From assembly GCF_022539315.1 (NCBI RefSeq), contig NC_066316.1:10183501-10247500 (forward strand): DNA of 64,000 nt. Reading direction: 5' to 3'. This document shows positions 49,461-60,996 of the stretch, one piece after another. The notes under the pieces are model-generated. The model saw only the letters and a program-made list of their open reading frames with translations, had not been told where the DNA came from and ran no database searches. The number at the start of each line of letters is the position of its first letter. The stretch's first letter is position 1. The stretch comes from Serinus canaria. Taxonomy: Eukaryota > Chordata > Aves > Passeriformes > Fringillidae. The translations under genes and the position numbers were made by a program.

Positions 49461-51280
49461 GCCCTAAGGAGTGACAGCATCATCAAAGGAAGCAGAACCT
49501 ACCTGAGTCAGGATCTGCAAATGTCACTGAGCAGCTGCTCTCTTGGCTCTTCCCTGAAGCACCTGGCAGTGCCCCCGGGATGCTTGTCTGGGTGTAACCC
49601 TGCAGACAGAATATGGCAGCTGCTCAATATCCTCATTCTGTTTCCTTTGATCTGTCCTCACAAAGTACAGCTTGTTCAAAACAACTGGAGGAAGCAGAAG
49701 CCATCAGTTCTCTCGGAATTATTTTTGGGGAAAATCAATACATTGGCTTTGGAGGTTGCTTGTGGAAATAAACCCAGCATTGCTTTGAAATTTGATACAC
49801 CTCAAGAACCGTTTTGAAACTTGATTCATTTCTAATTAAAGTGAAATCTGAAGCCATGTGAGGGTTTTGATAAGTTCAGCTTTTGTTTCAAAGAGCAGTT
49901 CTACCCAAGTTCTTTTCTCTTAAGGGCTGGCTGCTATTGTACCATTTTGTGATATAGTTTCTGAATTCACCCCACACAGTCTCATTGACTTCATGGGGAA
50001 TTTTCCAAGAACAAGGAATTAAATAGTCTTCAGAATTAGTTCCCCCATGAATTCAGAATATTAGATATCCGCTCAAGTTATGTTATGTGCTGTCAATTTT
50101 TCACCTGTTAAAATTCTTGGAGCAGATGCAATAAAACTTCTCCAAGCTTGAGAAGAAAAGTTGCAGATAGTTTGAATTCTCTCCAGAAGTCTGGGAGTTT
50201 GGCAAAGCTGCTCTGAGGTTCTCTTTCAGAGAGAAATTTTTTGTGCTAAGCCCCATATTTCACTGCTGTCAATTCTGCATGACTTTGGTGCTCTGCATTT
50301 AAATAAAGAGAAATAACACATTTTGGTGGTAAATTATGGGTAAATAATAAAGGCCAGAGAAAACAACAACAATGAAAGAAAGAAGACCTGCAATAATTTA
50401 CTTATGTTTGGTTTTATGTATTTGTGATGAAAGAGAAAGTAAAAGGAATATATGGGAAATTGAGGATGGAATTGTCATTAGTTCTGCCAAATTGCAGGAA
50501 TACTTCTCATGATAACCATCTTCCTTCCTTTTTAGTCTTTCTTGGCTTTTCTAGATGTATTCATCTGTCAGTGCAAGTGAAATCCTAAAGCCAGCAGAGG
50601 GGACATCATAACAGACTTCAGATGTGCCCACTGGACCTTTTTCTTTCATTTTTCTAACTTGCAGGTAAAGTGATTGATTGGAAATTATTGCCATTTGCAT
50701 TGATCCTGCCTGTGAAGGCTGCTTCTGAGTATTTTCTTTTCCAGGTTTTTTTATCCTATTTTTTTTTCTTGAAAAGGCACCTTCTCTCTGATCAAATCTT
50801 TTGACAAGCTGTGGACGATTTTGATATCAATTCACAGTTTTTATCTATAAACTATATTTAATAAATACTTTCCAGGATGTATTAGCAAATAAGCTGGAGT
50901 TCACATGTATCTGTATTAGATGCATAAACTTCCCAATTTCCGATGATGAAGTCAAGAAAAGAGGATTTTGTGAGAATTTTCTGCAGTGAAGTTAAGTTTA
51001 TTTAACATTTTGTACCTGGGTGCCTTATAAATAGCATACCCTTCTGAACTGGCTTTCTTTTGGCCAACTAGAAATGCATCTCTGGGGTATGGTTGGTTTT
51101 TAGAAAGCATGAATTCTATGGGTGTTTTGGTTTTCTGTTTCAAGCCGTGTGGTGCCAAATGCATGGCAAGAAGTAAATCAGGCACTCTGAAAGCATCATA
51201 ACCATGTCACCCTTATAATGCTTTAAATTCTTTGTCTCAATGGATTGAGTTTTAGCTTTCAGCACAGTAATTTGTTTCTA

Positions 51281-51317
51281 TTTTGTTTTGGTTTTGTTTT
51301 GTTTTCTCTTGTTTTGT
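51281..51317 (+). repeat. (TTTTG)n low-complexity repeat
   Basis: Imperfect TTTTG units with a few TTGGT and TCTC interruptions. A simple repeat. Confidence 0.85.
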
Positions 51318-52981
51318 TCTCTGTTTCCCCCCTACCCTTCCTGGGCAATATTGAAATTTTTTTCTCTTTCCCTTAACCAGGTGTACTGCAATCCTTGTTT
51401 TTTCCAGGAGAAGCCCCAGGTATTAACACAGCAGCAAGGCTGGAGTTTCACATGTTGGATTCCCTCCATGGGCAGTATGGCAGGGGAATTTTGGCTTGGA
51501 AATCCTCTAGAAGATAATTTGGCAGTATACACTACAACAATTCCTAGTTTTATTTCAAAGCAAGCATTCCAGATCATGACTTTTAGTTCTTCGTTGGTTG
51601 AGCAGCTATAGATGACTTTGTTCAAGTGATGCTGAATACAAATATACTAACCTTGGTTTTGGCATAATTTGTCTAATACAGTTGTGAGAGAAAACCCTCC
51701 CTTATTGTAATAGATAGAAAACTGAAGCTAGAGGCATTTTTGTGATGCAATATTATGACAGAGCTTGTGATGAACTGGTGGTGTGTGGTACAAACAAGTG
51801 GGCAAAGTGAAGTGCTATACTGATACTCAAAGTATATTTTTAGTCTTGACTGAGTATCTCTTCTTTCTCTGTAGGATGAAATGGCATGATTTATCATCTC
51901 AAGCTCTCCTGGACAGACCTGGGGAATAGATAATGCCCCTGTGGAAGCTGAGATAAAGCCATGTGATCTCAGCAGCCAGCACATAATGAAAAATACTAAA
52001 TATTGTGGAAGGTTTCAGCTGGCAACTCTACAGGGCAACTTTTGGTCATTTGGGATGCTGCTTATCCAGGACCTTACTGTCCATAAATGGTGCTTCTCCT
52101 GACAGAGAAAAGATTGAAGAAAGAAAAAATGTCAAGATTTGTTATGTGTAGTATCTAGCTTACTGTTTCCAGCATTTTAAAAATAAATAGTGTTATTGTT
52201 CAAGGTAAGCATAAATCCTCAATGCCCTTAATTAATTCTGGAGTGAAATATTAAATTCAGGATGTGTGTTTGTGTGTGTATAGAAAAAATGGATTGCTGA
52301 TATTTTTTGCTAATATTTGTCAAGCAAGGTTGGTTTTTGTCATGCTCTGTTTTGGCTATTGTTCTGTAAACCTACTTCAAGGAAGATATTTCTGTGGCAG
52401 ATTGATGATGAGCAGGCCTCAGGTAGGTTGACTCAATGACTGAGCTAGGAAAGGATTGTGCCTTTGGTTACTTCATCATGACAGAGAAAATGAGACGGAG
52501 TTGCAGTCTCAGAGCACAGCAGAACTTTTTTGTGATGTAAAAATGACTCCATGGAGAAGTTGGGGAATTACTGACCTAAGAAAGAATGAAGCAACCTTTT
52601 CAGAAAAGGTTATGAGGCCTGGTGAATTGGAACTGTGGGTTGGAGCAGGCTTCAATATTTGCATTGGAACCATCCTGGAGCACTGTGATAAAAGCATGGG
52701 ATTGATTAATGACTGTGCTTCTGAGTGAATGCTGGTGGGGTTTTTGAATAAATCAAGTAAAAAATGAGTTTATGTGGTTCTCACATTTGGAAGCTCCTAG
52801 AAAGCATCCAAAACAAATTGGAAGTAGTGTCTCCTCCTGATAATGTTCACTTAAACCTACTGCCTCTTGGAGGTGAGAGTTCATCAGTTCACTTCTCACA
52901 GCTTTGTTGGGCTTTGATGGTGAGAACCAGTTCAGATATTCAAAGAACTTTTAATAAGGACAGATATCTGTCATTTGGTGG

Positions 52982-52998
52982 AAAAAAAAAAAAAAAAA
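52982..52998 (+). repeat. Poly(A) run, 17 A
   Basis: Seventeen consecutive A, then GAAAAGG. No attached retroelement body is recognised. Confidence 0.95.
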
Positions 52999-55900
52999 GA
53001 AAAGGCTCCCAATGCATCAGAAGAAAGCCTATATTTGATGGTATATGAACATTTATCTCTTGCAATCCCATTTGTGACTGCTATTTCTTTTTCTCCAGCA
53101 TAGGTGTGATGCATCCCAAGGGAAAGTGTCACTGAATGTCTTTCTGGCTATTGAATACTTTTAAATTGAGGCAGTGCATGTTGTTTGACCTGCACAGTAG
53201 AGCTTAAATTTTACAAATTATGGCATGGCTGGGGAGCTGAAGGCCTCATGGTGCCAGATGTTCAGGAGGCTTCTCATCCTTGTAAAAATTTGGTGAACCT
53301 TTCAAGAACAAGAGCATAGTGGGCCATCTATTCTGATTTAATATGATTTTATTGCAAACAAGTGGCAACTGACATGAACAGATCGGCCTGACCACTTTAG
53401 CTCTGTTGTGGGAAGTGCTGGTGCTTGCCATGTCATTGCCATGTTGGTGAGGATGGTTGAGAGCTTTGGAAATTTTACTTTTTGGTCTCTCTAGAGACAC
53501 CTCTATTCACTGGGCTGGGGTAGAAATTAAATGGTGCCAATTAAAAAATATATTGAGTTTTTGGTTTTGGGTTTTTTTTTCAGTTTTTGACCACCTTGAT
53601 ACTTGATTTCATTTGTAATCAAAGAGTAGCAGAGAACATTGATAACTTCATTTTCAAAATACTTCTGGCTAAAAAGAGATTTTGACTTACTGGTGAAGTG
53701 GATTTTGCCAGGCAACAAAAGCCTGAACCAGACAAAACAAACTCGTGCATCCCTGTGAGTGGATCACTTCAGCAAGGGCTCTTTCATGTGGCTAAAAGCA
53801 GTGTCCCTCTGTCACAACACACACTGGCATGGAATTCCTGCACCTTAAAAGCCTTTGAAAGCACCAAGAAAATGGTGTTGAAAAAAAAGAAAGTTATGTT
53901 GATGTTTTGGGCTGTGGAACTTTCTTTCTGCTCTCCAAGTTCTTTCCAATGCTCCTGTAATTGGGGCAGGCAGGGAATAGGTGTCTCTGATCTTTTCTCT
54001 GGTCAATAACACTAATGCTGACTACAAGGATGGTGAAACATTTAGTCCTTGCTCTGATTTCCCTTTTCTCTTTGTTCTTCTTCAGGGACAAAATGCTAAA
54101 CCCTCACCCAGTTCTCTAAAAGCATCTGATCATTTGTGCAGGGCTGGTTACTGTTAGAATCCAGGTTTTATTAAGTGAAAAACATGTTAAAACTTTTTAA
54201 TATGGGAAGCAAATGATTTAATGGTGAGAACTGGGTGTCTCCTAACATGCCCTGGGTTTGTCTTTGAAAATACCCTTGAGGCAAGATAAAAAATATCATT
54301 AAAAATTGAAAAGAAAAAAGCATGAGATGGATGAGTATGTGGTGCTGGTGAGCACAGCTGCTCTTTCCCTCTATGTGTGTACATAACTTGGGGTAGAAAG
54401 TGGGTCTGGACTGTAGGAAATTATGATTAAATGAAGTGCCCTTCTTGTTATTTCCAATGCAAGAAGATTTCATTATTCTATTGACTTACAGTGATTAATG
54501 TTTTCTTTCTCTCTCTTTTTCCCCCTTTCTTATTTTTCTTTTAGGCTGTATTGTCAGAAGAGTGGCCAATCACAGCTCCTTATTGATTCTAACCAGGGCT
54601 GAAAGATGATTGAGTGCTGTGACTTTTTGGGCCTCGTTGTTTCTCCTTGTGCTCCGGTGGAAAGATGATTAAAAGCATTCCCAATAACAACATCTCTGGA
54701 TGTTCTTTTGGTCTCTGAATATATAGGGATGGAGATGGAAATGCCAGTGACCACCTGACAGCCAGCCTAAGATGAATGCTCATCATTTTATGAGACAGCA
54801 ATCAGCTACAAACATGCAATCTGCTTCTTTAGGACAAGACCAAAGTATTACTTTAATCTGTAAAACGGCAGACATACAGAAATAAAGAATTATTAACAAA
54901 GAAAATATTTAAGGATTTGGCCATATTGTAGTTTGTTTGTAGTAAGCAAATTCCTAGAAACATCTTTTATTAGCTGATCAATGAGAAGCTGTTACTGGGT
55001 TTTATATTTTTCTGTCACTGGGATAATGACATTGGGGATGTAATTGGCACTTTGGTTTGCTGGGTACTATACATGTTTGAATCCATAAAGAGGATTTAAC
55101 TTTGCTAAATATAGATTGGGATTATGGAGCAGTAGTAAGACTGTGGGTGTTTTAGTGTTTTGCTTCAGCAGTTTTGTGAACAAGAATGGTTGTGTTTCAT
55201 GCAAGTGTTTCTTCTCCCACTGGGGAAAAATGTGGACAAGTGAAAACATAGCTAATAGGCTGATGAAGGAACTAAAGAGGATGCTGGAAGAAACTGTGGA
55301 ATTGTAATCATTTTAATCATCAAAATAGTAGATTTTATATTATTTGAACTGCTGTTGTAATTCAGTAATTCATGGCTCCTGCTTACAGCTGACACCACCC
55401 TTGGGTCACAGGCAGCTGAGTGTTCTATCTGCTTCCACCTCTAGTTCCAAAGCCTACTCCTCTCCTCTAAAGGATGTTTTTGTCACTGGATATCTGTGCA
55501 TTTGGGGGCGTTAAGCACTACTTTCTCACTGCTGAGATACATTGTAAAGTGACAATGGGAATTTCTCCTGGTTGGTAGCCATGTTGTTGGGAGATATTTG
55601 GGAGTGACAATCTGTGGCCAATCACAAACATTTCTTTGGATTTGGCTCATGGGAGCTGTGTGAACTTTCTGCAGGGAAGAAATAAAAAATCAGAAGAACA
55701 GGAAGGTTTCCTTCTTCTTTTTCTTAAACCAAAAGTAAACAGCAACCAGAACTCAAATAATTAGGAAGCAATGTGTTTATGTGCTTCATGCTACAGCTTC
55801 ATTGTAACTGGAATGATCTTTCCATGTTGGAATCAGACAGTGGAGACTGCTGCTTTTCCAGGGAAATCTACACTTCTGGAAAAACTCTTCAATTGCCCAA

Positions 55901-58900
55901 ACCTGTGCACAGCAAATATTGTTGGTCTTTTCCTTCTGCTGACAGTCTGTTAGGCAGTGGATATTAATTTAAAAACCTCTGTGTGGTCACTGCTGTGTGA
56001 AGGGAGTGAGCAGCACATGTGTGAGTCTGTTATCCCACAGCTTTCTCCATGCACAGGAAAAGCTTCCTTAGGAATTTTCTTTGTAGCAGCAGTGGAAGGA
56101 TCATGAGCAAAGAGCTGCTAGGAGATGGCCATGCAGGGGTAGAGGTGTGTGGGACCTGCAAGTAGCCCAGTGGTGCAGGCCATGTACAATGTAGAACATT
56201 CTGGCATTTGGGTTTCTTTGTTTTACAGTAAGGAAAGCCCTGTTGTTCCAGTTAGATGAAGAAAAAATTAGTTTCTGTTTTCCTTCTGTGGGTTTTGTGT
56301 GCTTGTGGGTTTTTTTTTCCTTCCCATCCCCCAGTTAGATTTGTTTGCCCTGTCATTATTTATTCTGGCAGAGAATATTTGGAGATCAGGGTTGCCTAAG
56401 CTCAGGTGCTGACAGTTATGTTGCAATAAAACTCTGCTAGCAGCCTTGTCATAAATCACAGGCCCTAATTTGGAGACGTGAATTACAGGTATGTCTTCTG
56501 AATTACCCTCTGCAATTAAAGTGCAATAAAAATACCTGCCACGGATTTTAACAAGCAGCCTAGTCATAGTAATGCCAAATGTTTGCTGGCTGCTGTTGGG
56601 ATGTTAAATTTTTTACAGCTATTAAATATAGTGAGCAGCATGGCTGCTGCCAGTTGTTAGGAGAAACACCAGCGTTGCCACCAGCACAGCTGTTCAGCTG
56701 GAAGTGTAGTGTTGTCTCCCCTGAGGGAAGGAGGCATTTATGAGAAGGAAAGGTGTGCTGGAGACAGCAATAGCATTCCTCTGGCTGGCAGGGGCTGGCA
56801 CGTCCTAGAACAGTCACAATAGCACCAGAGCTCAGTGCTAAATAAAAATTCAGTAAACCAAAGAGAAAGTCTGCCTGGAAAATAACCACAAAGATCATGT
56901 CCTGCCTTTACCCTAAGTCCTGCTGCTGACAGCCCCATGGGTGAGGGTCAAGGGGAAGATGTGGGTGAAGTAGGAAATGCCAGTCTTCTGCATTTTATTA
57001 AAGGGAAAAGATGCCAGGGTTTCCAGGCACAGAGCATGGAAGTTAAGAATCAAGAATGCATTTACAGCTAGAAACATTTGGCAAATCCAGAATCTGATAC
57101 TGTTATGGAGAGGGGCTGCTTGTGAAAATGTAAAGATGCCAGCCTTCAGTCTGTACCTTTAGGATAGATTTAATCAACTAGTTCTGAAGTTCACTGTTTT
57201 CTATGGAATTAATTACTCCACCCAAGAGATATCTGTGTTTCATTGTCCTTAACTAGATGGCCCAAATTAGTGGCTGTCTTGATAAAGGACTGTCTCCTCA
57301 AAAACCAGACAGCAACATCCTTGAAGTATAGAAAGCTGCACCATGTTTGTAATGATGTGGTTTTGATCCTTTTGAAATCTAATTCAATCAAATTGTGGTT
57401 TCTTTCAGATTTTTTTGTCTTGACCAGACATAATCTGTTTGCTATTTAAATAAATCTTTCACATTTCAACTTGGTGGGGAGGTCTTCGCCTTGTCTGACT
57501 CATGCACCTAACAGAGATGCTCTGAATTGTCCCATTGACTTCTCAGCATAGCTCACATAAAGAATTCAGTCTCCTAAATTGCAAGGAGGTAAGCAAAGTA
57601 AAAAAAGAGAATCTAATGCTGGAGCTGGTGAAACTCCTGTTCAGAATTTTAAATGGGTGCAGCTAAGTATTTAATGGGAAAATAGTCATATTATTAAGGA
57701 AGCAAACAAATATTTTTTTTACCATTAGAAACTGGCAGTCTTAAAAATTAGTAGCATATTGTGGGAAAAACACCCAACTGCTCTTGTGAATGTCTCATTA
57801 TTCCTCACAGTTCAGAGAAAAATTGTAAAAATAACAGTTGGGTCAATATGCTGCTGATATATTTGGATGTTATGCCTCAGATCATCTGTAATTTTTAATC
57901 AAAAATTGTTTAGTTATCTGTCTGGTTATTTGAGTGAGTTTTATAAAAGATACACATTGATAATGTGTCCTAATATGGAAATATTTTTTCTTTTTTGTAA
58001 AATCTATGCACTATAGGTCATGCTATTGAGGCATTAAGTTTCTATCTCCTGGCTGATTTGATTTATTACTAACTTTTATCTGAAGGATATAAATGAGGCT
58101 GGAATTGCATTAAGCCTTCATCTGAACTGCACATTTATTAGATGCAGGATAACCAAGAAGCAAAGCATTTTCCCATGGCATTTCCTTATTTTGTCCTGTG
58201 GAAATGCATGATTTTTTCCTTTTGTACACACACATGCTCCTGCTGTTCTACAAGATTGCATAAAATATTTACAAGTGTCTTTTAATTAAAATAAAGGGTT
58301 GTCAGGGCATAGCATATGCAAAGAATATTTGATTTTCTCCATGTGTTACCCACAGTACACTGCTACTGCAAATATTTTATTGTAATCAATGCTATATCTG
58401 GCTTAACTCTCATCTCTCACACCCTGCAATTTGTGACAGTTTTCTGCCATGATAAAGTGAAATTTTAATTACAAAGTACAAAACCAGAAGGAATTGGAGG
58501 TAACTGATGTATGGTCCAGATTTCCAATGGACTGTCTTTCCCTGCAGATGGAGTCAAGCGAGCGTTTCAAAGTTGTGCATAAGTCTGATGATCACTGCTT
58601 GCCTTTAAAGGATCAGATTGTTGGGATGCCCCTTCTGTGACACTTTGTAGTCCATGCAAGACAATGCAAGATGGGCAGCAGAGATGCTTGGCTGGCCTGA
58701 GGGAGGCAGAAGGCCAATTCTTGCTGGGTCTGATTGAGGAATGTTAAACTGTTGTTGGACAAAATCTTCACTAAAATGAATATTTTGATATTTTGGCTCC
58801 TCAATGGGAGATTTTTTTCCCCCACCAATATTACTTTGTCCCATTTCATGTATTACATTTTTTCCAGGGTAGAGGGAAATGAGGGAAAGTTTTCTCAGTG

Positions 58901-59048
58901 AGCAGAATAATCATTTCCTAGAGCAGCAGCAAAATCAAGAAAAGGGTGAAAACTTCATTGTGTAATCTTTAGGGAATAAATGATGTAGAGATGACTTTGC
59001 TGAACAAGTGTCAGTGTTTGCTTTTCCCATGTGATGCCCTAGCACTGC

Positions 59049-59348
59049 TGCCTTTAAGGTTGTTACAAAATGGTCCCTTCTCACACCTAACAATCAACAG
59101 GATGGGAAGAAATGGCCTCAAGTTGTACCAGGGGAGGTTTAGATTGGAGGTTAGAGAAGACTTTTTCACAGGAAGGGCTGTCAAGAATTGGAACAGGCTG
59201 TCTGGGGAAGTAGTTTGGGTCATTATCTCTCAAGTCAATGAGAAGATCTGTAGATAAGGCTGTCAGGTTTAGTGGTGGACTTGGCAGTGAAGGGTTAATG
59301 GCTGGACTTGGTATTAGAAGTCTTTTTCAGCCTAAATGACTGTATGCA
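59049..59348 (+). mobile_element. CR1 LINE 3' end, best preserved copy
   Basis: Plus-strand CR1 tail. A decayed segment (TTTAAGGTTGTTACAAAATG at about 59054) leads into AATGGCCTCAAGTTGTACCA and GGGGAGGTTTAGATTGGAGG. Next come TTGGAACAGGCTGTCTGGGG, TTTAGTGGTGGACTTGGCAG and GGTTAATGGCTGGACTTGGT, then TCTTTTTCAGCCTAAATGAC and a degenerate terminal octamer ending near 59348. In one frame (58991-59257) it still reads the characteristic CR1 C-terminal peptide pattern (NGLKLYQGRFRLEVRE, then VKNWNRLSGEVV). The copy is 5'-truncated like nearly all CR1 copies. It has small indels and no function as a gene. Confidence 0.95.
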
Positions 59349-59936
59349 TTTACAATTAAAAAAAATAATAAAGGAAGGAAACAGCTTTCATTTTCTGACT
59401 AGAAAACTCTGACTGGTTTGCAATAAAATTGTGGAGGACCTTGATGTTCTGCTTTTCATGACCAGGCTTTTTGCAGCCCAGGGAGTTTATTTTTGCCATT
59501 GTGAGTGAGATTTGCATAAATGATACTACTCAGAAGTTAAATCCAGCTTCTTAGCAAAGTGCTTAGGGTATAAATAATGAATGAACTTCAGATGCTGTGG
59601 TTTGACCACTGACAGGTCAGTAGCACTGGAAGTGGGGAACCAGCTTTTGAATTTGCAGGATTTGTAGCTCCCTTTGTGTATTTGTGTTGTATAGATATGG
59701 TGGCTGCAAAATATGTCTTAAGTTATTTTTTAAGAATTTGGCCAGCATAAAGGATATGTTCACTTCTAGTGCATTTGAAATTGGGTTTGAAATTCTGATA
59801 AATGTTGGAGCTGGATTTGGATGCTGAGTTCATGTACTCAGCTGAGTCAGTCAGATAAATTCCCTCTGGTATCTGATCCCCACATCCATGTGCAGTTCCC
59901 TGGTGGGCACAGCTGAAGGAACTCCAGATTGGTTAT

Positions 59937-59952
59937 TGTACTGTACAGTACA
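59937..59952. repeat. Perfect 16-bp palindrome
   Basis: TGTACTGTACAGTACA equals its own reverse complement. A further CTGTACAGAG lies 9 bp downstream, so the core CTGTACAG occurs twice within 25 bp. Confidence 0.95.
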
Positions 59953-60493
59953 GCATAACTGTACAGAGCTCAGCGTGGGGTTGGGTGGGATGTCCCCATG
60001 GCACCGTGTGTGGGTCACCAGGAGCTGTCCCAGCCCCCCAAAGGTCATTTATCCAGCTTGTGTTGCTGCTGACTCCAGACCAGCCTGATTGCACCCACCT
60101 CTGCATGGTGCAGATACCTTCCTGTAAGGGAGTGGCTCTAAACATTCACTGAACCACACGCTCAGCAATTAACTTTTTTTTGTGCCAAAACCAGTTCATT
60201 GAAAAGTTCTTAAACTTCTCAAGTGTTCTCTAATCTAAGCTAGAGGTTGTTGGCTTCCCAACTTGATTTCTCAGGAGGTTTGTCCTCAAGGAAAGCTAAT
60301 GCCAAACAGCAAAAGATTTTTGATCTGAAACTTTGTGGTTTGGCGGCTCTTTTCACATCTGTTTATATATCAGCAAAGAGAGCTCACAATGTAAAAGAAA
60401 AACTGCTTTTATACTTTGCCAGAAGTAATCTTGGCATCTGAAACTAATGTGGCTTTAGTCTTAGCTTGGATGGAATTCATTCCTGCTTCTGGT

Positions 60494-60520
60494 AAAAAAA
60501 AAAAAAATTAAAAAAAAAAA
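60494..60520 (+). repeat. A14-TT-A11 run
   Basis: Two A runs separated by TT, immediately before a hairpin (60525-60556). A simple repeat or the remains of a tail. Confidence 0.95.
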
Positions 60521-60524
60521 GGAA

Positions 60525-60556
60525 TTGATCATCTTACACTGCAGCAAGATGATCAA
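60525..60556. repeat. 11-bp stem hairpin
   Basis: TTGATCATCTT (60525-60535) and AAGATGATCAA (60546-60556) are exact reverse complements around a 10-nt loop (ACACTGCAGC). It sits 4 bp after an A-rich run. Confidence 0.95.
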
Positions 60557-60982
60557 ATGCAAACATGGAGATCCATATCCTCCCTCTTTGCCAGTTGAAA
60601 GAGCTCTTCATCTTCCTTTGCATGGAAAGCCATTCACCCTCTTCTTTTACCTCAGATACAGTGTGGGTGTGTAGATATATATGTGTACATATAGATTGAT
60701 AGTATTTGAACTTTTTTTCACTTCATAAATTTGTTTTTTTTTTTGTTCACTGCTAAGCAGACAGGGTTTGGTCATGGTACTGTATAGTATTTGCAGGGAA
60801 AGCCCCAACGAAGGGGAGCAATGATGCATCTGACTCCATCTTATCAGAAGGCTAATTAATTACTTAATTAGATTATTCTATACTATATTACATCTGTATT
60901 ATATTAAATTTAAACTGAATCTGCCAAGCACTCAGTTCTGCTCACACTGCACAGAATCTTGTGACTGTCACCCAACATTCCT

Positions 60983-60996
60983 CACACACACACACA
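60983..60996 (+). repeat. (CA)7 microsatellite
   Basis: Seven perfect CA units. Confidence 0.95.

Larger units (their letters stand above)
49461..59048. other. Long unique non-coding stretch
   Basis: About 9.6 kb without a supportable gene. A 136-codon plus frame (49407-49817) starts inside the LTR and continues into unique sequence, so it is a chance fusion. Contents: a TTTTG-type repeat (51281-51317), A17 (52982-52998), splice-like sites at 50665, 52205, 54544 and 57589, and a CCAAT-containing stretch near 55617-55625. No coding signature is found. Confidence 0.55.

Noticed and set aside
49407..49817. 136-codon plus-strand frame
   Set aside because: It starts inside the LTR and runs into unrelated unique sequence, so it is a chance fusion with no recognisable domain.
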